This document shows, piece by piece, positions 1 to 6,453 of a DNA stretch of 11,054 nt. The stretch spans positions 1 to 11,054 of the forward strand of contig DKNF01000275.1 in assembly GCA_002470165.1 (NCBI GenBank), written 5' to 3'. The stretch's first letter is position 1. Every line of letters begins with the position of its first letter. Under the pieces are notes generated by a model. The model was not told where the DNA came from. It made no database searches and saw only the letters and a list, made by a program, of their open reading frames with translations. A program made the position numbers and the translations under genes. The DNA is from Betaproteobacteria bacterium UBA7395. Its GTDB lineage: Bacteria > Pseudomonadota > Gammaproteobacteria > Burkholderiales > Rhodocyclaceae.

Positions 1-704
1 ATGCCGCCGAAGCGGCTGCCGATGGTTTCCACCGGCAGGTCGAGGGCGAAGGCGACCAGGGTGCCGACGACGAGCACGGGGAGCGGGCCGGGGGCGCGGC
101 GCAGCAGCGCAAAACGCTGGGCCAGGCGGTTATAGGAGAGCAGGAAGATGAAGCAACTGACCGACAGCACCACGGTCGGCAGATCGACGGTGTGCGCGTG
201 CGCGGCCAGCACCTTGATCCGGGCGAAGAATTCGGCCGGCAGGCTGGCAATCGACAGGCCGAAGAAATCCTTGATCTGGGCCAGGAAGATGACCACGGCG
301 ATGCCGTTGGTGAAGCCGATGACGACGGTCAGCGGAATGAAGCGGATCAGCTGGCCCATGCGCGTCAGCCCCATGGCCAGCAGCATGATGCCGGCGAGCA
401 TGGTGGCGCCGAGCAGGTTGCCGAAACCGTGGGCGACGACGATGCCGTAGACGATAGGGATGAAGGCGCCGGTCGGGCCACCGATCTGGACACGCGAACC
501 GCCCAGCAGCGAAATGATCAGGCCGGCGACGATGGCCGTCCAGATGCCGGCCGTCGGCGATACGCCGGAAGCGATGGCGAAGGCCATGGCCAGCGGCAAA
601 GCCAGCACGCCGACGGTGATGCCCGAGCCCAGGTCCTTGCCGAACTGGTTGCGATCATAGCCAGGCAGGCAATCCAGCAGCTTGGGGCGGAAGGCGATTT
701 TCAT
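1..704 (-). CDS. SulP-family anion permease, N-terminal part (runs off left edge)
   Basis: This is the first 234 residues of an inner-membrane transporter of the SulP (SLC26) type; the gene continues beyond base 1. Full-length members usually have about 480-570 residues, with 10-14 membrane spans and often a C-terminal STAS domain, which would lie outside the window. Visible features are a short polar N-terminus (1-27), then hydrophobic spans near 28-47, 53-68, 79-92, 97-113, 122-143, 176-190 and 207-222. The first span reads GVLALPLAMAFAIASGVSP and is followed by GGPTGAF (75-81), both typical of the SulP core. The substrate (sulfate, bicarbonate or another anion) cannot be told from this part. 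The ATG at 704 is the first in frame and has only a weak Shine-Dalgarno, but a good sigma-70-like promoter sits just upstream. The gene is divergent from the ribbon-helix-helix gene at 811. Confidence 0.87.
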   Translation of the reverse strand, partial: MKIAFRPKLLDCLPGYDRNQFGKDLGSGITVGVLALPLAMAFAIASGVSPTAGIWTAIVAGLIISLLGGSRVQIGGPTGAFIPIVYGIVVAHGFGNLLGATMLAGIMLLAMGLTRMGQLIRFIPLTVVIGFTNGIAVVIFLAQIKDFFGLSIASLPAEFFARIKVLAAHAHTVDLPTVVLSVSCFIFLLSYNRLAQRFALLRRAPGPLPVLVVGTLVAFALDLPVETIGSRFGG

Positions 705-732
705 GACGCGCGCTCACGGGGCGAAGCGCTGC

Positions 733-760
733 ATTATATGGTTATCGGATTAATCGTCAA
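733..760 (-). promoter_or_regulatory. Predicted sigma-70 promoter of the SulP permease gene
   Basis: On the minus strand a TTGACG hexamer (760-755) is followed after 16 bases by a perfect TATAAT (738-733). This predicts a transcript start near 726 and a leader of roughly 20 bases before the ATG at 704. The -35 box touches the first copy of the ATGTTAAT repeat described separately, so a protein bound there could block this promoter. Seen by eye only; no start site is known. Confidence 0.6.
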
Positions 761-781
761 TGTTAATCATATGTTAATATA
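750..781. repeat. Tandem TTAAT repeats between divergent genes, candidate operator
   Basis: Two copies of ATGTTAAT lie at 760-767 and 771-778, exactly 11 bases apart, which is about one helical turn. A third TTAAT at 750-754 sits in the palindrome GATTAATC (748-755). The stretch is AT-rich against its surroundings and abuts the -35 box of the SulP promoter. Ribbon-helix-helix dimers usually bind short tandem or inverted repeats at about this spacing, and such a protein is encoded directly downstream. Operator function is inferred. Confidence 0.45.
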
Positions 782-810
782 TGCGCATCAAATCACAACA
801 AGAGAAAATC

Positions 811-1002
811 ATGGAGAAACGCACTGCCCGGCTGACGCTGCTGATCGATCCGCGCAAGAAGGAGTTATTCGAGGAAATCTGCGCCGAGCAGGACCTGACG
901 CCGTCGCAGGTCGTGCGGCGGCTGATTCGCCAGTACATCATCGATAACGCCGGTGAGCGCGAATTGCCCGACTGGTTGCGCCCCGGCGGGCGTAGCGACT
1001 AG
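811..1002 (+). CDS. Small ribbon-helix-helix (CopG/Arc-like) DNA-binding protein
   Basis: This 63-residue protein fits the ribbon-helix-helix fold. It has a basic N-terminus, a short beta strand alternating in character (RLTLLID, 7-13), a first helix (15-27) and the sequence DLTPSQVVRRLIRQYI (28-43), which gives the turn and second helix. Family members bind DNA as dimers through the paired strand and commonly repress their own and neighbouring genes, or act as antitoxins. A short tail, ELPDWLRP (51-58), follows. The ATG at 811 is preferred to one at 781 because AAGAGA lies just upstream of it, the domain begins there, and 781 falls inside the repeat region. No toxin-like gene adjoins it. The most plausible job is regulating the divergent SulP permease and itself, but this is inference. 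The stop overlaps the stop of the convergent gene by four bases (CTAG, 999-1002). Confidence 0.8.
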   Translation: MEKRTARLTLLIDPRKKELFEEICAEQDLTPSQVVRRLIRQYIIDNAGERELPDWLRPGGRSD

Positions 1003-1250
1003 TCGTCGCGCGGCGGCGCCAGTTGGCCCAGGGTCTGCAGGATGCGGGTCATGGCCCAGGCGATCACCGCCAGCCCACCGGCAGCGCTGGCGAAGGCTTC
1101 CGCGTTGGAGGCCGGGAAGTGCTCAAGCAGGGTGCCGGGGCCGCCGGCAAACCAGGCCACGCCCAGCGCCAGGCAGGCGAAACCGAACAGGTCGGCTAAC
1201 ACGTAAGCAAGCAGTCGGGGCAGGAATTTGGATTTGCTGGTCTCGGTCAT
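999..1250 (-). CDS. Small two-helix membrane protein of unknown function
   Basis: I do not recognise this 83-residue protein. It has a short basic and polar N-terminus (1-12), a hydrophobic segment at about 13-36 (LLAYVLADLFGFACLALGVAW), a glycine-rich turn (GGPGT, 36-40), a polar loop, a second hydrophobic segment at about 53-70 and a charged C-terminus (APPRDD). This is the pattern of a two-pass inner-membrane protein. Loop orientation is not clear. The frame stays open upstream to 1529, but that extension is AT-rich, lacks family character and overlaps DnaA-box sequences. I therefore start at the ATG at 1250, which has only a weak upstream CAGG as ribosome site. The gene converges on the ribbon-helix-helix gene with overlapping stops. 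Its composition resembles real coding sequence, but expression is unproven. Confidence 0.6.
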   Translation of the reverse strand: MTETSKSKFLPRLLAYVLADLFGFACLALGVAWFAGGPGTLLEHFPASNAEAFASAAGGLAVIAWAMTRILQTLGQLAPPRDD

Positions 1251-1311
1251 CGGAAAAAGCCTGAAAAAAGTCTTGTAAATGACTTGACATTGCGTGCACT
1301 TGAGCAACGAC

Positions 1312-1320
1312 TTATGCACA
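1312..1320 (+). promoter_or_regulatory. DnaA box TTATGCACA
   Basis: TTATGCACA is an exact match to the DnaA-box consensus TTWTNCACA. It lies 62 bases upstream of the small membrane gene's ATG, on the opposite strand. Alone it could be chance; its weight comes from the further boxes at 1489-1523. Confidence 0.5.
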
Positions 1321-1488
1321 GTCTGCCGGCTTGTCGATAGCATCCGCTGCAGGTCGCTGTTGAATTTGTCAAATCGCTGGCGATTGATTGCAATTCGTTT
1401 TAAATCAATGGCTTGCGATTGTGCGCAAGTTTTGCGCAGGGTAAGGAAAGTCCTTGTGCAACGGTAGCTTAGCGCTTTGTTCATGGAT

Positions 1489-1523
1489 TGATTCACAGAC
1501 TTATCCACAGCTTTTGTGGATAG
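1489..1523. promoter_or_regulatory. DnaA-box cluster including an inverted pair
   Basis: TTATCCACA at 1501-1509 is the highest-affinity form of the DnaA box. On the opposite strand CTATCCACA (1523-1515) differs from it in one base, so the two face each other with five bases between. TGATTCACA at 1489-1497 is an 8-of-9 match in the same orientation as the first. The inverted pair could also form a hairpin. DnaA binding is established for such boxes; what binding would do here is unknown, since no dnaA, dnaN or parAB gene is in the window. Confidence 0.55.
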
Positions 1524-1559
1524 AATCAAAACCCTATTCTGCCGATCGATATTGCCTGG

Positions 1560-1574
1560 TTTACTTAAAGTAAA
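1560..1574. repeat. 15-base perfect palindrome, operator-like
   Basis: TTTACTT and AAGTAAA flank a central A, giving a perfect dyad. The second arm is followed at once by AGCTTTAA, so TTAAAG (1565-1570) can also pair with CTTTAA (1576-1581). The site lies about 75-90 bases beyond the metG stop, at the edge of the gene-free region. A dimeric regulator site is possible, but no candidate regulator is indicated. Confidence 0.4.
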
Positions 1575-1610
1575 GCTTTAACTTGAGGCTGGGATTGTTG
1601 CGCTGCAGCA

Positions 1611-1640
1611 GGCAAGAGGCCGCCGTTGCAGCCTCTTGCC
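1611..1640 (-). terminator. Strong hairpin just after metG, possible terminator
   Basis: GGCAAGAGGC (1611-1620) and GCCTCTTGCC (1631-1640) are perfect 10-base inverted repeats with a 10-base loop. The hairpin begins about 10 bases past the metG stop codon. No T-run follows on either strand, so it lacks the second half of a classic rho-independent terminator. It may stabilise the 3' end of the metG transcript or work with Rho. Confidence 0.5.
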
Positions 1641-1650
1641 GGTGCCCAAA

Positions 1651-3732
1651 TTACTTCACGCGCATGCCCGGTTGCGCACCGCTGTCGGGCGATAGCAGAT
1701 AGAGGCCCGGGGTCTTGCCGTCGAGGTCGGAGGCGGCCAGCACCATGCCTTCGGAGAGGCCGAACTTCATCTTGCGCGGCGCCAGGTTGGCGACCATCAC
1801 GGTCAGCCGGCCGACCAGTTGTGCCGGATCGTAGGCTGCCTTGATGCCGGCGAAGACGTTGCGCGTGTTTTCTTCGCCGATGTCCAGGGTCAGGCGGACC
1901 AGTTTGTCGGCGCCGTCCACGTGCTCGGCATTGACGATCTTCGCGATGCGCAGGTCGACCTTCATGAAGTCGTCGATGGTGCACAGGCCGTCGGTGCTGG
2001 CCGGGGCTTCCTTCTTTTCGGCTGCCTTGGCGGAGGGCTTGGCCGGCGCTTCGGCGGTGGCCGGGGTCAGCGACTGCTTGTTGGCTTCGATCAGCGCCTC
2101 GATCTGCTTGCCGTCGACGCGCGTCATCAGGTGGCTGTAGGCGTTGATCGCGTGGCCGCCGGCGAGCAGTGTGCCGGCGTCGGCCCAGGCCAGCGGCGCC
2201 AGGTTCATGAAGGCCTCGACCTTGGCGGCGGTGGCCGGCAGCACCGGCTTCAGGAGTACGGTGAGCAGGCGGAACAGGTTGAGCGCGTTCGAGCAGGCGG
2301 CGTGCAGTTCGCTGTCCTTGCCTTCCTGCTTGGCCAGTTCCCAGGGCTTGACGCTGTCGACGTACTGGTTGGCGCCGTCGGTCAGGGCCATGATCTCGCG
2401 GATCGCCTTGCTGAATTCGCGCGCTTCGAACAGTTCGGCAACGCGCGGCGCCGCATCGCGGATGGCGCGGATCGCCGGCAGGTTGTCGTCGGCCGGCGCC
2501 AGTTGGCCGTTGAAGCGCTTGGCGATGAAGCCGGCGGCGCGGCTGGCGATGTTGACGTACTTGCCGACCAGGTCCGAATTCACGCGGGCGACGAAGTCGT
2601 CGAAGCTGAGGTCGATGTCTTCCATTGTGTTCGACAGCTTGGCGGCGAAGTAGTAGCGCAGCCATTCCGGGTTCATGCCGCTGTTTAGGAAGCTCTCGGC
2701 GGTAATGAAGGTGCCGCGCGATTTCGACATCTTGGCGCCGTCGACGGTGAGGAAACCGTGCGCGAAGATCTTGGTCGGCGTGCGGTAGCCGGCGTGCTGC
2801 AACTCGGCCGGCCAGAACAGCGCGTGGAAGTAGAGGATGTCCTTGCCGATGAAGTGGTAAAGCTCGGTCGTCGAGTCCTTCTTGAAGAACTCGTCGAAAT
2901 CGAGGCCCTTCTGCGCGCACAGGTTCTTGAACGAGCCCATGTAGCCGATCGGCGCGTCGAGCCAGACGTAGAAGTACTTGCCCGGCGCGTCGGGAATCTC
3001 GAAGCCGAAGTAGGGCGCGTCGCGCGAGATGTCCCAGTCGGACAGCTTGTTGTCGCCGGGGGCGCCCAGCCATTCCTGCATCTTGTTGGCGGCTTCCGCC
3101 TGGAGCACGCCACTGCTGGTGTATTCGCGCAGGAAGGCTTCGCAGCGCGGGTCGGAGAGCTTGAAGAAATAGTGGTCGGAGTGACGCAGTTCCGGCTTGG
3201 CGCCGGAGACGGCCGAGAACGGCTCGATCAGGTCGGTCGGCGCGTAGGCGGCGCCGCAGACTTCGCAGTTGTCGCCGTACTGGTCCTTGGCGTGGCACTT
3301 CGGGCACTCGCCCTTGATGAAACGGTCGGGCAGGAACATCTGCTTGACCGGATCGTAGTACTGCTCGATCGAACGCACCTCGATCAGGCCGGCGGCCTTG
3401 AGCTTGCCGTAGATGTCATTGGCGCATTCGCGGGTTTCCGGCGAGTGCGTGCTGTAGTAATTGTCGAAACCGACCAGGAAGCCGGCGAAGTCGCGCGAGT
3501 GCTCGCCATGGACGCGGGCGATCAGCTGTTCCGGCGTGATTCCCTCTTTTTCGGCGCGGAGCATGATCGGCGTGCCGTGCGTGTCGTCGGCGCAGACGTA
3601 CCAGCACTCGTTGCCGGACATCTTCTGGAAACGCACCCAGATGTCGGTCTGGATGTATTCGACCAGATGGCCGAGGTGGATGGCGCCGTTGGCGTAGGGC
3701 AGGGCGGAGGTGACGAGGATCTTGCGCGACAT
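1651..3732 (-). CDS. metG: Methionine--tRNA ligase with C-terminal tRNA-binding domain
   Basis: This cytosolic class I aminoacyl-tRNA synthetase charges elongator and initiator tRNA(Met) with methionine, using ATP. Its 693 residues match the long, dimeric bacterial form. The Rossmann-fold start carries HLGH (19-22), the HIGH signature. A zinc-knuckle insertion has two CxxC pairs at C143/C146 and C156/C159. The KMSKS loop is exact at 334-338. A helical anticodon-binding region follows, then an Ala/Lys/Glu/Pro-rich linker at about 555-580, and from about 588 ([12 protein letters not shown]) an EMAP-II/Trbp111-like domain that helps tRNA binding and dimerisation. The start at 3732 gives the normal N-terminus ([16 protein letters not shown]), although no clear Shine-Dalgarno is visible. 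It is divergent from the response regulator. Divergence of metG from mrp is a known arrangement in proteobacteria; here another gene sits between them. Confidence 0.98.
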   Translation of the reverse strand: MSRKILVTSALPYANGAIHLGHLVEYIQTDIWVRFQKMSGNECWYVCADDTHGTPIMLRAEKEGITPEQLIARVHGEHSRDFAGFLVGFDNYYSTHSPETRECANDIYGKLKAAGLIEVRSIEQYYDPVKQMFLPDRFIKGECPKCHAKDQYGDNCEVCGAAYAPTDLIEPFSAVSGAKPELRHSDHYFFKLSDPRCEAFLREYTSSGVLQAEAANKMQEWLGAPGDNKLSDWDISRDAPYFGFEIPDAPGKYFYVWLDAPIGYMGSFKNLCAQKGLDFDEFFKKDSTTELYHFIGKDILYFHALFWPAELQHAGYRTPTKIFAHGFLTVDGAKMSKSRGTFITAESFLNSGMNPEWLRYYFAAKLSNTMEDIDLSFDDFVARVNSDLVGKYVNIASRAAGFIAKRFNGQLAPADDNLPAIRAIRDAAPRVAELFEAREFSKAIREIMALTDGANQYVDSVKPWELAKQEGKDSELHAACSNALNLFRLLTVLLKPVLPATAAKVEAFMNLAPLAWADAGTLLAGGHAINAYSHLMTRVDGKQIEALIEANKQSLTPATAEAPAKPSAKAAEKKEAPASTDGLCTIDDFMKVDLRIAKIVNAEHVDGADKLVRLTLDIGEENTRNVFAGIKAAYDPAQLVGRLTVMVANLAPRKMKFGLSEGMVLAASDLDGKTPGLYLLSPDSGAQPGMRVK

Positions 3733-3752
3733 GGGCGGATTTCGTTGGGCAA

Positions 3753-3765
3753 AGGCGTAATTCTA
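3753..3765 (-). promoter_or_regulatory. Predicted -10 region of the metG promoter
   Basis: TAGAAT on the minus strand (3765-3760) matches the sigma-70 -10 consensus in five of six bases and would start a transcript near 3753, leaving a leader of about 20 bases. No convincing -35 hexamer lies at the right distance, so this is a tentative call. Confidence 0.4.
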
Positions 3766-3843
3766 ACGCGCCCTGGGCAAAACCCCGGTGTGTTGGAAAA
3801 GGTACGGGTTTGTATGGGCTGAGTAAAAACCGCCTTATGTCGG

Positions 3844-3872
3844 TTGATATCGGCGCCCATGCTGGGCAGAAT
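3844..3872 (+). promoter_or_regulatory. Predicted promoter of the response regulator gene
   Basis: TTGATA (3844-3849) is followed after exactly 17 bases by CAGAAT (3867-3872), giving 5 of 6 and 4 of 6 matches to the sigma-70 consensus. The start would be near 3879, with a very short leader carrying the strong ribosome site AGGAGG (3883-3888). A small inverted repeat AACCG/CGGTT (3828-3832 and 3841-3845) lies just upstream and overlaps the -35 box. Confidence 0.5.
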
Positions 3873-3892
3873 CCTTCTTTCGAGGAGGAAGT

Positions 3893-4576
3893 ATGAACTT
3901 TGCCGTTATCGAAGATAGTCGCAGCCAGGCCGAGGTGCTCAAGGCCCTGCTGAAAAGTGAAGGCTACCAGGTCGAGGTTTTTGCCGACGGTAAATCATTT
4001 CTGGAGGCGCTGGCTACGCGCAGCTTCGACTTCTACGTCGTCGATTGGGTGTTGCCCGATGTCGGCGGCGACGTCCTGGTCGCCAAGATTCGGGAGCGCC
4101 ACGGCTGGGATGTGCCGGTCGTCGTGTGCACCGCGCGCACCGAGGAGGAGTTCGCCTCCGATATCCTGCGCATGGGTGCTGACGATTACGTGCCCAAACC
4201 GGTGCGCTACATGGAGTTCCTTGCCCGGGTCGATGCCCTGCTGCGCCAGCGTAAATCGCGCATGCCGGAACTGGTGCGTTTCGGCAACATCGAACTCGAT
4301 GTCGAAGGGCGCCGCATCCGCCTGGCCGGTCAGGAAATCGACCTGACCCAGCGCGAATTCGACCTGGCCGTGGTCTTTCTCAAGAACGTGGGCCGGGTCC
4401 TGGCGCGCGAGGAATTGCTCGCCACCGTCTGGGCGCGCGAAGCCGATGTCGATACCCGCACCGTCGATACCCACGCCAGCCGCCTGCGCAAGAAGCTGGG
4501 TCTGGCCGGTGAAAGCGGTCTGATGCTGACTTCGGTATACGGCCAGGGCTACCGCCTGGATACGGTTTCGGGCTGA
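3893..4576 (+). CDS. OmpR/PhoB-type response regulator (orphan)
   Basis: This 227-residue two-component transcription factor has an N-terminal receiver domain (about 1-120). It shows the acidic pair E7/D8, phospho-acceptor D51 in VVDWVLPD, T80 in the CTAR motif and K102 in PKP, so the whole phosphorylation site is intact. From about 128 to 227 comes the OmpR-type winged helix: LTQREFDL, the recognition-helix region RTVDTHASRLRKKLG and the final wing YGQGYRLD. It should bind DNA direct repeats as a phosphorylated dimer. The start at 3893 is supported by AGGAGG four bases upstream. No histidine kinase adjoins it; neighbours are metG (divergent) and apbC (77 bases downstream), so its partner and targets are unknown. 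It may act on the neighbouring promoters, but nothing in the sequence shows this. I cannot give a gene name from the sequence. Confidence 0.93.
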   Translation: MNFAVIEDSRSQAEVLKALLKSEGYQVEVFADGKSFLEALATRSFDFYVVDWVLPDVGGDVLVAKIRERHGWDVPVVVCTARTEEEFASDILRMGADDYVPKPVRYMEFLARVDALLRQRKSRMPELVRFGNIELDVEGRRIRLAGQEIDLTQREFDLAVVFLKNVGRVLAREELLATVWAREADVDTRTVDTHASRLRKKLGLAGESGLMLTSVYGQGYRLDTVSG

Positions 4577-4597
4577 CTCCCGGCGCCCGGTTTGCGC

Positions 4598-4603
4598 TAT
4601 ACT
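4598..4603 (+). promoter_or_regulatory. Predicted -10 box of the apbC promoter
   Basis: TATACT matches the -10 consensus in five of six bases and lies 49 bases before the apbC ATG. The best upstream partner is CTGACT (4573-4578) at a long 19-base spacing, so the promoter is tentative. If real, apbC can be transcribed independently of the response regulator. Confidence 0.4.
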
Positions 4604-4652
4604 GTACCAATTCAGTCGGGTATTTCCCGTTCCCAGCCAAACCGGAGTCACC

Positions 4653-5744
4653 ATGAGTCTTACCGAAGAGCAGATCAAGCAAATCCTGTCCGCAACGATT
4701 GATCCCAATACCGGCAAGAGTTACGTCGCTGGCAAGGCAGTCCGCAATATCCGCATCGCCGGTACCGACGTCAGCCTCGACATCGAGCTCGGCTATCCGG
4801 CCGCCACCCGCTTCGACGCCATCCGCCAGCAGGTGATCGCGGCGCTCAAGACGCTGCCCGGCATCGGCAACGTCTCGGTCGGCGTCTCCAGCAAGGTTGT
4901 CGCCCATGCCGTGCAACTGGGCGTCAAGCTGTTGCCCGGCGTCAAGAACATCATCGCCGTCGCTTCCGGCAAGGGCGGGGTCGGCAAGAGCACGACGGCG
5001 GTCAACCTGGCGCTGGCGCTGGCTCAGGAAGGCGCCAAGGTCGGCCTGCTCGACGCCGACATCTATGGTCCGTCGCAGCCGCAGATGCTCGGCCTGGCCG
5101 GCCAGCAGCCGGAATCGGCCGACGGTCAGAGCATGGAGCCGCTGGAGGCCTACGGCGTCCAGGCGATGTCGATCGGTTTCATGATCGACGTCGAAACGCC
5201 GATGGTCTGGCGTGGCCCGATGGTCACCCAGGCGCTCGACCAGATGCTCAACCAGACCAAATGGCGCGACGTGGACTACCTGATCGTCGACATGCCGCCG
5301 GGTACCGGCGACACCCAGTTGTCGCTGGCGCAGAAGGTGCCGGTGACCGGTGCCGTGGTCGTCACGACGCCGCAGGACATCGCTCTGATCGACGCACGCA
5401 AGGGCCTGAAGATGTTCGAGAAGGTGAACATCCCCATCCTCGGCATCGTCGAGAACATGAGCGTGCATGTCTGCTCGAACTGCGGCCATGCCGAGCACAT
5501 CTTCGGCGAGGGCGGCGGCGAACAGATGTGCAAGGACTACGACGTCGAATTCCTCGGCAGCCTGCCGCTGGAAATGAGCATCCGCCAGATGGCCGACGGC
5601 GGCAGGCCGACCGTGGTCGGCGCGCCGGACTCGAAGGCGGCGGAAATCTACCGCGCCATCGCCCGCCGCGTTGCCGTCAAGGTCGCCGAAAAGGCCAAGG
5701 ACATGTCGTCGAAATTCCCCAACATCGTCGTGCAGAACACCTGA
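4653..5744 (+). CDS. apbC: Mrp/ApbC-type iron-sulfur cluster carrier ATPase
   Basis: This 363-residue soluble P-loop ATPase of the Mrp/Nbp35 family binds a [4Fe-4S] cluster between two subunits and passes it to apo-enzymes. Residues 1 to about 90 form the MIP18-like (DUF59) domain; it contains no cysteine. The deviant Walker A motif GKGGVGKST is at 106-114, followed by LLDADIYGPS (132-141), a Walker-B-like VDMPPGTGD (212-220) and the essential cluster-binding CxxC at C274/C277 (VCSNCG). The start at 4653 is supported by GGAG nine bases upstream and by a normal N-terminus. It lies downstream of the response regulator and upstream of dcd, from which a perfect terminator separates it. The gene is also called mrp. 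Length and motifs are complete, with nothing to suggest a broken gene. Confidence 0.96.
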   Translation: MSLTEEQIKQILSATIDPNTGKSYVAGKAVRNIRIAGTDVSLDIELGYPAATRFDAIRQQVIAALKTLPGIGNVSVGVSSKVVAHAVQLGVKLLPGVKNIIAVASGKGGVGKSTTAVNLALALAQEGAKVGLLDADIYGPSQPQMLGLAGQQPESADGQSMEPLEAYGVQAMSIGFMIDVETPMVWRGPMVTQALDQMLNQTKWRDVDYLIVDMPPGTGDTQLSLAQKVPVTGAVVVTTPQDIALIDARKGLKMFEKVNIPILGIVENMSVHVCSNCGHAEHIFGEGGGEQMCKDYDVEFLGSLPLEMSIRQMADGGRPTVVGAPDSKAAEIYRAIARRVAVKVAEKAKDMSSKFPNIVVQNT

Positions 5745-5766
5745 TTTTGTCGACATATTGAATGGC

Positions 5767-5797
5767 AAAGGCGGGTAGAATCCCGCCTTTATTTTTG
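5767..5797 (+). terminator. Rho-independent terminator after apbC
   Basis: AAAGGCGGG (5767-5775) and CCCGCCTTT (5782-5790) form a perfect nine-base stem with a TAGAAT loop, followed by ATTTTTG. It starts 23 bases after the apbC stop codon and ends 20 bases before the dcd ATG. The TAGAAT loop also resembles a -10 box (see findings). Confidence 0.85.
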
Positions 5798-5816
5798 TCG
5801 ATCGCAGCAGGAAGAA

Positions 5817-6383
5817 ATGGCCATCAAATCAGACAAGTGGATACGCCGCATGGCGCAGGAACACGGCATGATCGAGCCCTTCGCGCCCGATCTGGTGCGC
5901 GAGGTCAATGGCCAGAAGATCGTCTCCTACGGGACTTCCAGCTACGGTTACGACATCCGTTGCGCGCGCGAATTCAAGGTGTTCACCAACATCAATTCGA
6001 CCGTCGTCGATCCGAAGAACTTCGATCCCAAGTCTTTCGTCGAGATCGAATCCGACGTCTGCATCATCCCGCCGAACTCGTTTGCGCTGGCCCGGACCAT
6101 GGAGTATTTCCGCATTCCGCGCTCGGTGCTGACCGTCTGTCTCGGCAAGTCGACCTATGCGCGTTGCGGCATCATCGTCAACGTGACCCCGTTCGAGCCG
6201 GAATGGGAAGGTCACGTCACTCTCGAATTCTCGAACACGACGCCGCTGCCGGCCAAGATCTACGCGGGCGAAGGCTGCGCCCAGGTGTTGTTCTTCGAGT
6301 CCGACGAAATCTGCGAAACCTCGTACAAGGATCGCGGCGGCAAGTATCAGGGGCAGGAAGGCGTCACCCTGCCCAAGATCTGA
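5817..6383 (+). CDS. dcd: dCTP deaminase
   Basis: This cytosolic trimeric enzyme converts dCTP to dUTP and ammonia and is the main route to dUMP for thymidylate synthesis in many proteobacteria. Its 188 residues are the usual length of the monofunctional form. Conserved blocks are SYGYDIR (42-48), the nucleotide-binding loop GKSTYARCG (110-118), [17 protein letters not shown] (124-140) with the probable catalytic glutamate E137, and a C-terminal lid [10 protein letters not shown] (171-180). The start is supported by AGGA just upstream. The gene is cut off from apbC by a terminator, so it should have its own promoter or depend on read-through. dUTP made here feeds, via dUTPase (not in the window), the thymidylate synthase encoded on the other strand near the right end. 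Confidence 0.97.
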   Translation: MAIKSDKWIRRMAQEHGMIEPFAPDLVREVNGQKIVSYGTSSYGYDIRCAREFKVFTNINSTVVDPKNFDPKSFVEIESDVCIIPPNSFALARTMEYFRIPRSVLTVCLGKSTYARCGIIVNVTPFEPEWEGHVTLEFSNTTPLPAKIYAGEGCAQVLFFESDEICETSYKDRGGKYQGQEGVTLPKI

Positions 6384-6414
6384 CCGCACGCTGTAACGTA
6401 AACCGCTTACTCTA

Positions 6415-6434
6415 CGACCCGCTGCGGCGGGTCG
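6415..6434 (+). terminator. Hairpin between dcd and the decarboxylase gene
   Basis: CGACCCGC (6415-6422) and GCGGGTCG (6427-6434) form a perfect eight-base stem with a TGCG loop. A short TTTT run follows only after CCGC (6439-6442), so it is a weak or incomplete rho-independent terminator. It ends 19 bases before the decarboxylase ATG and might act as an attenuator, or separate dcd from the downstream message. Confidence 0.5.
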
Positions 6435-6453
6435 CCGCTTTTGGGGATACACC

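Larger units (their letters stand above)
1251..1650. other. AT-rich region without a convincing gene, with DnaA boxes and inverted repeats
   Basis: Between the small membrane gene and the end of metG lie 400 bases in which I see no convincing gene. Counting by eye, 134 of the 300 bases at 1261-1560 are G or C, far below the neighbouring genes. Besides the DnaA boxes and palindrome listed separately, it holds ATTTG/CAAAT around a central T (1364-1374), ATTGATT (1383-1389) paired with AATCAAT (1403-1409), and CTTGCG (1412-1417) paired with CGCAAG (1424-1429) followed by TTTT. Two TGCGCA palindromes lie 11 bases apart (1422-1427 and 1433-1438). The density of dyads suggests a regulatory or replication-related site, or an unannotated small RNA; I cannot choose among these from sequence alone. 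Confidence 0.55.

Noticed and set aside
781..810. Upstream ATG for the ribbon-helix-helix gene
   Set aside because: It has no Shine-Dalgarno and begins inside the tandem repeat region. The ATG at 811 has AAGAGA upstream and starts right before the domain.
192..947. Plus-strand open frame of 251 residues across the permease gene and intergenic region
   Set aside because: It is composed of biased Asp/Gly/Arg/His sequence, runs through the promoter region, and lies antisense to a clear membrane-transporter sequence.
1412..1433. CTTGCG/CGCAAG hairpin followed by TTTT, as a terminator
   Set aside because: The stem is only six bases and the T-run short, and no plus-strand gene ends nearby. It is kept only as a dyad in the description of the region.
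1489..1523. Chromosomal replication origin
   Set aside because: The boxes are real, but no dnaA, dnaN, rpmH or other origin-linked gene is present and skew cannot be judged from 11 kb, so the region is reported as a DnaA-box cluster only.
1251..1529. Open extension of the small membrane gene adding 93 residues at its N-terminus
   Set aside because: The stretch is AT-rich, basic and cysteine-containing with no domain character, overlaps DnaA boxes and dyads, and lacks a ribosome site at 1529. The ATG at 1250 gives a coherent two-helix protein.
1565..3307. A 580-residue open frame on the same strand as metG, shifted
   Set aside because: It is very rich in arginine, with no recognisable motif, and lies inside the metG frame that carries HIGH, KMSKS and zinc motifs.
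4380..5768. A 462-residue open frame opposite apbC
   Set aside because: It is His/Asp/Arg-rich low-complexity translation typical of antisense to a GC-rich gene; apbC motifs on the plus strand explain the region.
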